From Thiocapsa rosea (lineage in GTDB: Bacteria > Pseudomonadota > Gammaproteobacteria > Chromatiales > Chromatiaceae), in the NCBI RefSeq assembly GCF_003634315.1, contig NZ_RBXL01000001.1, positions 4,444,501 through 4,508,500 on the forward strand: a DNA stretch of 64,000 bases. The letters run 5' to 3'. Position 1 is the stretch's first letter. The number at the start of each line of letters is the position of its first letter. Below are positions 18,574-25,855 of the stretch, in pieces. Under the pieces are notes generated by a model. The model ran no database searches, was not told the DNA's origin, and saw only the letters and a list, made by a program, of their open reading frames with translations. A program made the translations under genes and the position numbers.

Positions 18574-18903
18574 TCAATCTCCGCTCAGAACTCGCCCAAC
18601 GCGTACTTGTGCACCTCCGGCGAGTGGCAACTGGAGCGCCAGCTCATGACCCCGTTCGCTCATTTCGCGCCACGACTTCTGGACGACGCCGACGACCCTC
18701 ACGTCGTCGTGCTTTGCCGCAGACTCCGCAAACTCATGCTCCAAGAAGTACAAGCACACGGCATCCCCCATAGTTTGGCTGTTCGGATTCGTTTTCAGTC
18801 CCTCTTTGAATCGGACGTGAAGGCTGCAGCGGACGACCAGATTCTCAACTTTGCAGTCCTTGGGGTCAATCGCCGTTGTGGCGATCTTCAAGGCGCGCCC
18901 CAT
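18574..18903 (-). CDS. hypothetical protein
   Basis: A 109-aa protein I do not recognise. It begins MGRALKIATTAIDPKDCKVE and has alternating hydrophobic stretches compatible with a small alpha/beta fold. It has no signal peptide and no membrane span. The frame extends further upstream, but that part overlaps an antisense IS remnant, so the ATG at 18903 is preferred. It lies 4 bp upstream of the MOSC gene on the same strand, suggesting the two are co-expressed. Confidence 0.5.
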   Translation of the reverse strand: MGRALKIATTAIDPKDCKVENLVVRCSLHVRFKEGLKTNPNSQTMGDAVCLYFLEHEFAESAAKHDDVRVVGVVQKSWREMSERGHELALQLPLAGGAQVRVGRVLSGD

Positions 18904-18920
18904 GGCTGGGAGGTTGACCT

Positions 18921-19172
18921 CAAGGCCGCAAGACCTTCCAGTGCAATGCCTGCCATCACCAGACCTCGCTGATCGCCGGGACCCTGTTCGAAGGAACCAC
19001 ACTGGGACTGACCGTCTGGTTCCCGGCGATCTATCTCATCGGCGCGGCGAAGACCGGGCTCTCGGCGTTGGCGTCGAACCGCGACCTCGCGGGGCTTACC
19101 TCAGCTTCGATTTCAGCAAATATGCCGAGCGCTACCTCGGCACGATCACCTATTGCTTCAATGGCCGCTTAG
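18921..19172 (+). mobile_element. IS1595-family transposase remnant
   Basis: One frame reads GRKTFQCNACHHQTSLIAG, TLFEGTTLGLTVWF and AIYLIGAAKTGLSALAS, the zinc ribbon and following helix of IS1595/ISXO2-type transposases. After an internal deletion near 19080 another frame gives FDFSKYAERYLGTITYCFN, the extreme C-terminus of the same family. The catalytic domain is missing, so it is a dead fragment. Repeat copy B begins 9 bp later. Confidence 0.75.
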
Positions 19173-19180
19173 ATCCACTG

Positions 19181-19436
19181 CAATGCCACCGAGACATCGG
19201 GCACGTAAGCGCGACATTTTGTTCCATTGGCCAACTCATTTCGCGGCCATTTTGTCTCTGCGTCCGAGGCGGCACCGCGGCGATGCGCTTCTACCTCACG
19301 ACTCAAGAAACGACCCCGGTGGCTTGTCTCCAATGCGTTACCGGCCGCCAGCGAGCGATCCGTTGCGCTGATGAGTAGATGGCATCGATCGTGCTGGTGA
19401 TGAAGCGGGCCAGTCATCAATGCCAATGCAGAGTGC
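19181..19436 (-). repeat. dispersed repeat, copy B (inverted)
   Basis: Inverted relative to copies A, C and D. The core matches them throughout, and the side nearest 19436 extends further, sharing GGCATTGATGAC and adjacent bases with copy C. It marks the left edge of the A+T-richer island. It directly follows the IS1595 remnant. Confidence 0.9.
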
Positions 19437-19574
19437 TACACAGCGAAACATGTAAATATTCGCACAATCTCTCGAGATCAATCTCCTGAGAGTTATGCCG
19501 AATTTGATGGCAGAGCAGCCAAGACGTTTGTCGTTGACCCGCACGGTATGTCTGCATAATCGACTTCGATTAAT

Positions 19575-19609
19575 CTTGAGTAACCACTGTATTTATACCG
19601 CTACTCAAG
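19575..19609. promoter_or_regulatory. dyad upstream of aquaporin gene, candidate operator
   Basis: CTTGAGTA and TACTCAAG form a perfect 8-bp inverted repeat separated by 19 bp, in an A+T-rich leader about 40-75 bp before the aquaporin ATG. The spacing suits a regulator binding across the promoter. No regulator gene is adjacent. Confidence 0.45.
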
Positions 19610-19648
19610 CTTAACGTCTCTTCAACAATTCAGCATGGAATAGTTCAT

Positions 19649-20380
19649 ATGAAAAAAGAATACGCTTCCGAGTTTATCGGCACGTTCGCTCTAGTCTTTT
19701 TTGGTTGTGGCGCTGTTGCCATTAATCAATTAAGCAACGGGGCCCTTGGTTTGATTGGTATATCGGTTGTATTTGGGCTCGTTGTAATGACCATGGTTTA
19801 TACTTATGGTCATACTTCTGGTGCTCATATTAATCCTGCTGTTACTGTAGCGCTGGCTTTTGCAAAAAAATTCAATAAAGACGACGTTCTGCCTTATATT
19901 GGCGCACAATGTGCAGGAGCCATATCTGCAAGCCTACTTCATTTAATCATTCTTAAACCGCTATTCATAATGCAGAGCATCCCAGAGAAAATGTCTTACG
20001 GAGTTACCCAGCCTTTGGATGGTAGCTTCCTAACAGCTTTTACAGTCGAAGCCATTCTTACTTTCTTTTTAATGACCGTCATCCTAGGCTCCGCTGTCGA
20101 CAAAAAAGCAGCCGGGAAATTTGCCGGCATCGTAATAGGTGCAACTGTGGCATTTCTAATAATGTTCGGCGGTCCGATCACAGGTGGCTCACTGAACCCG
20201 GCAAGAAGTCTTGGCCCAGCGCTAGTCTCAGGTGAACTCTCTCACATCATTGCTTATTTAATCGGCCCGATTACCGGGTCCATTGGTGCAGTAGTTCTTT
20301 ACGCTAAATTAAACAGTTTGGATGAACAGCCGAACCAGGTGTCCCGTAATGAACCGGATCTTGAACAGTCAACGAATTAA
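19649..20380 (+). CDS. MIP-family aquaporin/glycerol facilitator
   Basis: A 243-aa inner-membrane channel with six hydrophobic segments and the two half-helix motifs SGAHINPAVT and GGSLNPARS. The second NPA is followed by the selectivity Arg. The N-terminus MKKEYASEFIGTFALVFFGCG is typical of the AqpZ side of the family. It probably conducts water and perhaps small neutral solutes such as ammonia or hydroxylamine, but the substrate cannot be read from the sequence. Its A+T-rich composition and codon use differ from the GC-rich host genes, pointing to transfer. It is the first gene after repeat copy B. Confidence 0.9.
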   Translation: MKKEYASEFIGTFALVFFGCGAVAINQLSNGALGLIGISVVFGLVVMTMVYTYGHTSGAHINPAVTVALAFAKKFNKDDVLPYIGAQCAGAISASLLHLIILKPLFIMQSIPEKMSYGVTQPLDGSFLTAFTVEAILTFFLMTVILGSAVDKKAAGKFAGIVIGATVAFLIMFGGPITGGSLNPARSLGPALVSGELSHIIAYLIGPITGSIGAVVLYAKLNSLDEQPNQVSRNEPDLEQSTN

Positions 20381-20530
20381 CGGAAACTAAAATCAGCCGG
20401 CCGGCCATCTCGATGCTGTCAAGCTCAAGGTGATATCTGTACCGAAAATGCGGGTTTTTCGGCACTCCTATTCGCCGAAAATCGTGAAGTTCTCTGTCGG
20501 CAGGTAGCGCATCCCGATAGGACTGTAAAC

Positions 20531-21136
20531 ATGGCAAATAATCTGAAAACTTTACGCAATCTACTGCTACTCACCCTGGCATTGCTGGGGGGGATTGTTA
20601 CGGCGGCATCTCTGATGTCGCCACGTAATGCAGATTCGGACCAGCCTCCTCTGCATAGACTGGGCGGTGATTTTACCCTCCAAAGCCTCAGTGGAGCGAC
20701 TTCATTATCAGATTTCAAAGGCAAAGTGTCTGCACTCTACATCGGTTACACCCACTGCCCGGATGTCTGTCCTACATCGCTTGCGATTATGTCTCAGGCA
20801 CTTAAAGACCTGTCCCCCGAAGAACTGGAACAGGTACAGCCCTTGTTTGTCAGCGTTGATCCCGAACGTGATACACCGGAGCGGCTGGCAGAATACAGCC
20901 AGTTCTTTCATCCTAAAATCATCGGCATGACAGGCACGAAGAAGGACGTTGACCTGGTGGTCAATCGCTATGGCACCTTTTATCGCAAAGTGGAGATGAA
21001 AGATTCCGCCATGGGCTACGCTGTAGACCACTCATCTCGCATCTATCTGATTAATAAGCAGGGGCAGCTGAGCAAAACCCTGATGCACGGTACAATGCCC
21101 AATGAAGTGGTTGCTGAAATTCGTAAATTACTCTAA
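20531..21136 (+). CDS. Sco1/SenC-family copper chaperone
   Basis: A 201-aa membrane-anchored thioredoxin-fold protein that delivers copper to the CuA site of cytochrome c oxidase. The N-terminal anchor is LLLLTLALLGGIVTAASLM. The copper motif is CPDVCP, with the distal His in VDHSSRIYLI. FVSVDPERDTPERLAEY is the usual family block. PCuAC follows 10 bp downstream, a frequent pairing. A second, different Sco gene lies in the oxidase cluster at 32.7 kb. A 21-bp sequence 119 bp upstream of the start is identical to part of the IS91 fragment at 24.6 kb. Confidence 0.92.
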   Translation: MANNLKTLRNLLLLTLALLGGIVTAASLMSPRNADSDQPPLHRLGGDFTLQSLSGATSLSDFKGKVSALYIGYTHCPDVCPTSLAIMSQALKDLSPEELEQVQPLFVSVDPERDTPERLAEYSQFFHPKIIGMTGTKKDVDLVVNRYGTFYRKVEMKDSAMGYAVDHSSRIYLINKQGQLSKTLMHGTMPNEVVAEIRKLL

Positions 21137-21146
21137 TGGAAACAGT

Positions 21147-21593
21147 ATGAAAAAACTTATCACCCTGCTGACCGCACTCACCCTGTCCAGCGCTGCTATG
21201 GCTGACGTTCAGGTGTCCGATTCCTACGCCCGCGCTGTCCCTCCTGGCCAGCCAAACAGCGCCGCCTTCCTGACACTGAAAAACACCAGCGACGAGCAGG
21301 TTGCTCTGCAATCAGCGTCAAGTTCTGCAGCAGACGTCGTTGAACTGCATACTCATAGCCATGTCGACGGGGTTATGCAGATGCACAAAGTTCCACGGAT
21401 CACGTTGAATGGTAATGAAACCGTCGTTCTTGAGCCGGGTGGTCTGCACATGATGCTGATCGGTCTGAACCAGAGTCTGATCACCGGTGAGCAGATCGAT
21501 CTGACACTGAACTTCAGTGATGGCTCCACCCAAACACTGAATGTAGAAATCAAAGACGTGATGGCAGCGATGGGTAAAAAACACCATCACTAA
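21147..21593 (+). CDS. PCu(A)C-type periplasmic copper chaperone
   Basis: A 148-aa secreted protein with a signal peptide (MKKLITLLTALTLSSAAMA). Copper ligands typical of PCuAC are visible: ELHTHSH, MQMHKV and GGLHMMLIGL (HxxM motifs), plus a His-rich end KKHHH. It works with Sco proteins to load CuA. The ATG at 21147 has GGAAAC about 5 nt upstream; the longer frame starting inside sco is rejected. It ends the sco-PCuAC pair just before a GC-rich foreign segment. Confidence 0.9.
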   Translation: MKKLITLLTALTLSSAAMADVQVSDSYARAVPPGQPNSAAFLTLKNTSDEQVALQSASSSAADVVELHTHSHVDGVMQMHKVPRITLNGNETVVLEPGGLHMMLIGLNQSLITGEQIDLTLNFSDGSTQTLNVEIKDVMAAMGKKHHH

Positions 21594-21938
21594 GCCCTTA
21601 CTCAACGGGCGTTGATCATCGATCGGTCCACTGTTGCAAAGCCGCCACAAGGACGAGGTGCGGCTGCCTTGCCGGGCGCGGTCGTCGTCGCGCCGGTCAA
21701 GCGGGTCAGGGCATGCGCTCGAGCACCTGCTCGCACAAGGATGGGTGGGGCCGAGCGACGAAGCGCTCGGCGGCCGTGGTGCCCGCCCGGCCGCTTGATC
21801 GCAATGCGGAGCTGCGCGCTCCGAAGAGAGCGCCGGGACCACGTCGTCGAGCATCGCCTGCTCGATGGCCGGTGCCAGGTCCGGCGCCTGCACCCGGGTG
21901 TTGACCATCATGAGAAGAAGGTCAGCGTGGCCACGATT
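21594..21938. other. GC-rich unassigned insert
   Basis: A 345-bp stretch much richer in G+C than the genes on either side. It is open in a minus-strand frame (VQAPDLAPAIEQAMLDD and onward), but I cannot assign this to a family. The sharp change to A+T-rich sequence at about 21935 marks a join. It is probably a fragment left by an insertion or recombination. Confidence 0.4.
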
Positions 21939-22766
21939 ATGTTGGAAAATGACATTTCATCAGGCAACCAAGATGAATTAATACCTTATAGTACAGTGGG
22001 AAAAAAATTGGGGCAAGAAATGCAGCAACGCGATGAGCAACTGAATAAGATTAAAGAACATCTTGCCATTGTAAGGGGGCGTATTGATGCAGCTTGTCAA
22101 AAAGCGGGAAGAGATCCTTACAGTGTACGTTTGCTGCCCGTGACCAAAACAGTTCCTGCTGAGCAGCTACGTATTGCACATGCTGCGGGTTGTCTGGAAA
22201 TGGGTGAGAACAAAATTCAAGAAGCACATGAAAAATCGGTAGTGTTAGGCGATCTGAACATTAAATGGTCGGTCATTGGTCATCTGCAAACAAATAAAGC
22301 CAAATATTTAGCTCGTTTTGCGAATGAATTTCATGCGTTGGATAGTCTTAAAGTCGCTGCGGAACTGGATAAACGATTGCAAATTGATGGCCGCAGCCTG
22401 GATGTATTTGTGCAAGTGAATAGCTCTGGGGAAGCCAGCAAGTTTGGCTTGCTACCTGATGAGGTTGGCGCTTTTGTGGATCAACTTCCGAATTATTCCT
22501 CATTGCGAATCAAAGGGCTGATGACATTGGCTGTTCTTTCGACTGACCATGAACGGGCACGTGAGTGCTTTTTGAAAATGCGTGCTGTACAAGAAATGTT
22601 GCGCCAGGAAGCCCCGGATGGTCTTTCATTCGACGAGTTATCCATGGGCATGTCGGGTGATTATGAGCTGGCTATAGAGGAAGGTGCGACGGTGGTACGG
22701 GTTGGACAGGCGATTTTTGGTAAGCGCCCATTGCCGGATAGTCACTATTGGCCAGAGTTTGGCTAG
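21939..22766 (+). CDS. YggS/PROSC-type PLP homeostasis protein
   Basis: A 275-aa cytoplasmic protein with the alanine-racemase-like barrel. Motifs are LLPVTKTV (PLP lysine), MGENKIQEA, WSVIGHLQTNKAKY, VFVQVNSSGEASKFG, GLMTLA, LSMGMSGDYELAIEEGA and VVRVGQAIFG. Such proteins bind pyridoxal phosphate and buffer its pool without known catalysis. The start is uncertain: ATG 21939 adds 27 residues before the conserved region, and ATG 22020 would give the usual 248-aa length. A+T-rich composition suggests transfer. It is isolated between GC-rich fragments, so its original context has been lost. Confidence 0.85.
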   Translation: MLENDISSGNQDELIPYSTVGKKLGQEMQQRDEQLNKIKEHLAIVRGRIDAACQKAGRDPYSVRLLPVTKTVPAEQLRIAHAAGCLEMGENKIQEAHEKSVVLGDLNIKWSVIGHLQTNKAKYLARFANEFHALDSLKVAAELDKRLQIDGRSLDVFVQVNSSGEASKFGLLPDEVGAFVDQLPNYSSLRIKGLMTLAVLSTDHERARECFLKMRAVQEMLRQEAPDGLSFDELSMGMSGDYELAIEEGATVVRVGQAIFGKRPLPDSHYWPEFG

Positions 22767-22889
22767 ATAATATGTAATGCTTCGGATGGTCTGTTGAAAA
22801 TTCTAATTTGTAAAAGTTGTTAAGTTTCCACTTTAAAATATTAGAAAGTAGGGTGGAGCTCTGGCTACGTTCCAGCCGCCACGTACGAA

Positions 22890-22970
22890 TAGGCCGCCGA
22901 GTATAGTCGGCGCATGGCCGAGAGTGCCGTGCTGCTGGTCGACGAGGTGCTTCCCGAGCAGCCGGTGCGC
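22890..22970 (+). mobile_element. IS91-type transposase fragment
   Basis: The frame reads EYSRRMAESAVLLVDEVLP followed by EQPVR, matching a conserved internal block of IS91/ISCR-type Y2 transposases ('RRMAESAALLVDEVLPEQPVRQWV'). Similarity stops after 22970. Another piece of the same family lies at 24584-24697. Confidence 0.65.
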
Positions 22971-23059
22971 CCTGTTCCTCAACGGCAGAAGTACGGCATC
23001 CCGCGTTTTTCTGCGCCAAGGCCCGGAGCGGCACCCCGTTGCCCCCCCGGTTGGGTAAA

Positions 23060-23405
23060 ATGTTCCTGGCTTTCGCTTTCTCGCACACTGTTGAGTACAG
23101 GGTGTTTGTGTGGGCTTTCCAAAGACGCCGGTATCGGGGCTACTCCGCACAAGCCGCTCCCGACCCGGCTTTTGAAGCGTCCACTCCTGGCTTACGGAAT
23201 CTTCACCCATTCGACAGCGGGGCTCTATCTCAGCATACGATTCTGGGTCATCTGGATCGCGCCCGAGGCCGCTCGGCCCGTCTTCCCGGGCACGGTGACG
23301 GAGCGCTGGGCCTTTTATTGGAGCGTATACCAGTCCTTCGTCTATTTCTACTACAACGGTTTCCTCTGGATGATGAGAGAGCCCGAGCTGCGGCCGAACT
23401 TGTAG
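23060..23405 (+). pseudogene. frameshifted membrane protein fragment
   Basis: One frame starts MFLAFAFSHTVEYRVFVWAF, then breaks. A second frame continues HSTAGLYLSIRFWVIWIAPE and ends WSVYQSFVYFYYNGFLWMMR plus a short polar tail. Both parts are hydrophobic and aromatic-rich, like pieces of one polytopic protein, but I cannot name the family. It lies between an IS91 fragment and the CBS gene. Confidence 0.45.
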
Positions 23406-23506
23406 AGCAGAAGCGCCATGTTTCGCAGTGGAAGAATGGCCGCTAGCCGTTTACACTAGCTAGCGAGTAAGGTCGGTTTCCAGAACAACGAAAAGAGGCT
23501 TTTCCT

Positions 23507-24358
23507 ATGCGAGTCCCTATGCGAGACCCGATGCGAGTCGGAGAGTACATGACTCAGAACCCGTTTACCGTGTCCGAGCAGACAAGCATGAAAGAGGCGG
23601 TGCTCATGCTCGACAGGCACCACATCCGTCATTTGCCGGTCACCAACGGTTCCAGGGTCGTTGGGATGGTGACGGATCGCGACATCCGTCGAGCCTCACC
23701 CTCGCTGCAGTCGGGTATCGAAGGGGACTACGAGCAGGTGCTGGCGGCCACTCCCGTGGCTCGCATCATGACCAAGGAGCCGGTGACTGTAATGACGGTG
23801 ACCGAAGACACGCCGCTGGTCGATGCGGTGCGCGCGATGGTGGAGAAGAAATTCGGAGCCCTTCCGGTGGTGAGAGGTGAGGAGCTGATCGGGATCATCA
23901 GCGAGATCGACGCGTTAAAACTTCTGGCAGAACGCAAAGAGGTTCTGCCTATGCGAATCGGAGAGTACATGATTCAGAAGCTGTTTACCGTTCCCGAAGA
24001 GGCTAGCATGAAAGAGGCGGTGTCCTTGCTCGGGAGGCACCACATCCGTCATTTGCCGGTCACCAACGGCTCCAGGCTCGTGGGGATGGTGACGGATCGC
24101 GACATCCGTCGAGCTACACCCTCGCTGCTTTCGGGTATCCGACGGGAGGACTTCGAGCAGGTGCTGGTGGCCACTTCCGTGGCTCGCATCATGACCAAGG
24201 AGCCGGTGACGGTGACCGAAGACACGCCGCTGGTCGATGCGGTGCGCGTGATGGTGGAGAAGAAATTCGGAAGCCTGCCGGTGGTTAGAGGTGAGGACCT
24301 GATCGGGATCTTCACCGACATCGACGCGTTAAAAGTCCTGTTGGAGGAACTGGAATAG
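23507..24358 (+). CDS. four-CBS-domain protein with internal tandem duplication
   Basis: A 283-aa cytoplasmic protein made of two nearly identical halves, each a pair of CBS domains (half 1 about residues 1-146, half 2 about 147-283). Each half has GEYM, HHIRHLPVTNGSR, GMVTDRDIRRA, VARIMTKEPVTV, EDTPLVDAVR and MVEKKFG.LPVVRGE. CBS pairs bind adenosyl nucleotides and usually act as sensors. The start ATG 23507 has AGAGG 8 nt upstream. The same AAAGAGG...CCTATGCGA stretch recurs inside the gene at about 23936, so the duplicated unit included the original ribosome site. It is a stand-alone gene between IS91-type fragments. Confidence 0.9.
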   Translation: MRVPMRDPMRVGEYMTQNPFTVSEQTSMKEAVLMLDRHHIRHLPVTNGSRVVGMVTDRDIRRASPSLQSGIEGDYEQVLAATPVARIMTKEPVTVMTVTEDTPLVDAVRAMVEKKFGALPVVRGEELIGIISEIDALKLLAERKEVLPMRIGEYMIQKLFTVPEEASMKEAVSLLGRHHIRHLPVTNGSRLVGMVTDRDIRRATPSLLSGIRREDFEQVLVATSVARIMTKEPVTVTEDTPLVDAVRVMVEKKFGSLPVVRGEDLIGIFTDIDALKVLLEELE

Positions 24359-24583
24359 CCAGCGGGCTCCCCGCACGCCTTACAGGAATCGCTGCCATCA
24401 CCGCAGTGGGTCCCCTCCGCCAGCTCGGTGACGTCTTAGTCCATCCCTTTCGTCTCTCGTGGGTGGCGCACCGCGTCCTTGCTGCAAGCGAAGGCGCCCG
24501 CTTGCTTGAGCGGGACCTCCTGCGAAGAACAGCTACCTGGTCCGGCGCGATGGAATAGCGCCTGGGTTTGACGATCACCTACC

Positions 24584-24697
24584 GCATACATCAGCCGGCC
24601 GGCCATCTCGGAAAAGCGCCTGGCGCTCACCCCGAACGGCAACGTTCGCTATCAGCTGACGTCGCCGTACCGAGCCGGCACGACGCACGTCATCTGA
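24584..24697 (+). mobile_element. IS91-type transposase fragment
   Basis: The frame reads AYISRPAISEKRLALTPNG, NVRYQLTSPYRAGTTHVI and stop. This is a typical conserved block of IS91-type Y2 transposases, where the Y of the opening block is followed by 'ISRP' and the C-terminal part by 'YRDGTTHV'. About 38 codons remain. A 21-bp piece of it (24590-24610) is repeated exactly at 20392-20412. GC-rich remains continue to about 24780, next to haoB. Confidence 0.75.
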
Positions 24698-24790
24698 CTC
24701 CGGGCATCTTGCTCTTGGCCCTTCGGACCAGCCTTCGGCCGTTCAAGATCGCTCCCGGCGATCTTGTCGAACCACTACCTTGAACTTGAT

Positions 24791-25759
24791 TTAGTTGATA
24801 ATTTGATACAGGCTTAAATAGCCGCCCCAATCGGATTTAAAGACCAATCTAAAATCAGCAAGTTCTTTTTCGGCTGCGGTGGTAAAAGGAAGCAAGCTGG
24901 CGAGTAAAGAATCTTCAAAATCCGGATCGATGATCCTCCAGGCACGAACAAAGTTCTCATCGATAGGCTGTAGCATATAACTGCCGGTTCCTTCTCCTTC
25001 ACGAGCCCATTCTCTAACCTGTTTGATTTGACCGTGCAGATCGGAATCGGTCGAAAACAAGCGCGTCTCTAAGGGCAGACCCTGGCCGGCTAAAAGACTG
25101 ATTTCTTGGATATGTGCCATATCATCGGCACTCATCAAGATATAGTTATCACCTGCATCCGTATACAACTGGCTCAAGCACGACGTAGCATCTCTGGCCT
25201 TACCGATTAAACATTGCGCGAAGATAGTCAATTGTTCTTGCTGAGAAAACCCATTACCGATCTTTTGCCAAAATAACTTTTCTTCTGAATTTGCGAATGC
25301 CTTCTCGATAGGTTGTTCTGAGACAGCCATTCTTCCGGTAAATAGGTGCAGCCGTTGAGCGTTATCCCAGTAAGTAATAAATCTATCCGAGTCTTTGGTG
25401 TGTTTTTTAACGGCAGCAGAGAGGAACCGCCACTTTTCTTGTCGGTATTGATGATGTTTCTTATTATCTATTGTATTCGTTTCTTTTTCATGTTGTCTAG
25501 GGAGAGGATAGACGATGGCTCGACGTCTTTCATCATCGACTTGGTATTGCGCCACAAACATTTCGTATTCTTTTTCTTTTGGGCTTTTGATCAAAATTTT
25601 CTCTAGAACATCGATAGGGAAGTGACTATTTATGTCTTGATATTCAGATGCTTCAACGGCTGATATGGAATAACTGAGCTGCTTATTGTTTTCATTACTA
25701 AAGGCTACTGAAGTAGTGGTTAATGCGAGAAGCAGCAATGAGATTCTAAGCCGAGACAT
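24791..25759 (-). CDS. haoB: hydroxylamine oxidation protein HaoB
   Basis: A 322-aa protein with an N-terminal signal peptide (MSRLRISLLLLALTTTSVAFS), so probably periplasmic. It is assigned to HaoB mainly by its place directly after haoA and by general character (SYSISAVEASEYQDINSHFP, FAQCLIGKARDATSC, RAWRIIDPDFEDSLLASLLP). The function of HaoB is not established; it accompanies haoA in ammonia oxidisers and some methanotrophs. The gene is A+T-rich, unlike the host. An intrinsic terminator lies between haoA and this gene, so expression should depend on readthrough or an internal promoter. An IS91 fragment lies immediately downstream. Confidence 0.7.
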   Translation of the reverse strand: MSRLRISLLLLALTTTSVAFSNENNKQLSYSISAVEASEYQDINSHFPIDVLEKILIKSPKEKEYEMFVAQYQVDDERRRAIVYPLPRQHEKETNTIDNKKHHQYRQEKWRFLSAAVKKHTKDSDRFITYWDNAQRLHLFTGRMAVSEQPIEKAFANSEEKLFWQKIGNGFSQQEQLTIFAQCLIGKARDATSCLSQLYTDAGDNYILMSADDMAHIQEISLLAGQGLPLETRLFSTDSDLHGQIKQVREWAREGEGTGSYMLQPIDENFVRAWRIIDPDFEDSLLASLLPFTTAAEKELADFRLVFKSDWGGYLSLYQIIN

Positions 25760-25802
25760 GTTGTAACTCCGAATAGAAATTTAACGGATGGGAGCAGGGG
25801 GT

Positions 25803-25840
25803 AAAAAACCCTATGCCGACCTGATTGTTTCGGCATAGGG
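25803..25840 (-). terminator. rho-independent terminator after haoA
   Basis: On the minus strand CCCTATGCCGA pairs perfectly with TCGGCATAGGG (11 bp, 10-nt loop) and is followed by TTTTTT. It begins 15 bp past the haoA stop and lies before haoB, so it may set a lower level of haoB than haoA. Confidence 0.85.
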
Positions 25841-25855
25841 TCAATAAAGGCTAGA

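Noticed and set aside
18574-19002. Longer start (142 codons) for the hypothetical gene before the MOSC protein
   Set aside because: The extra N-terminal codons are antisense to the IS1595 remnant, so the ATG at 18903 is more likely.
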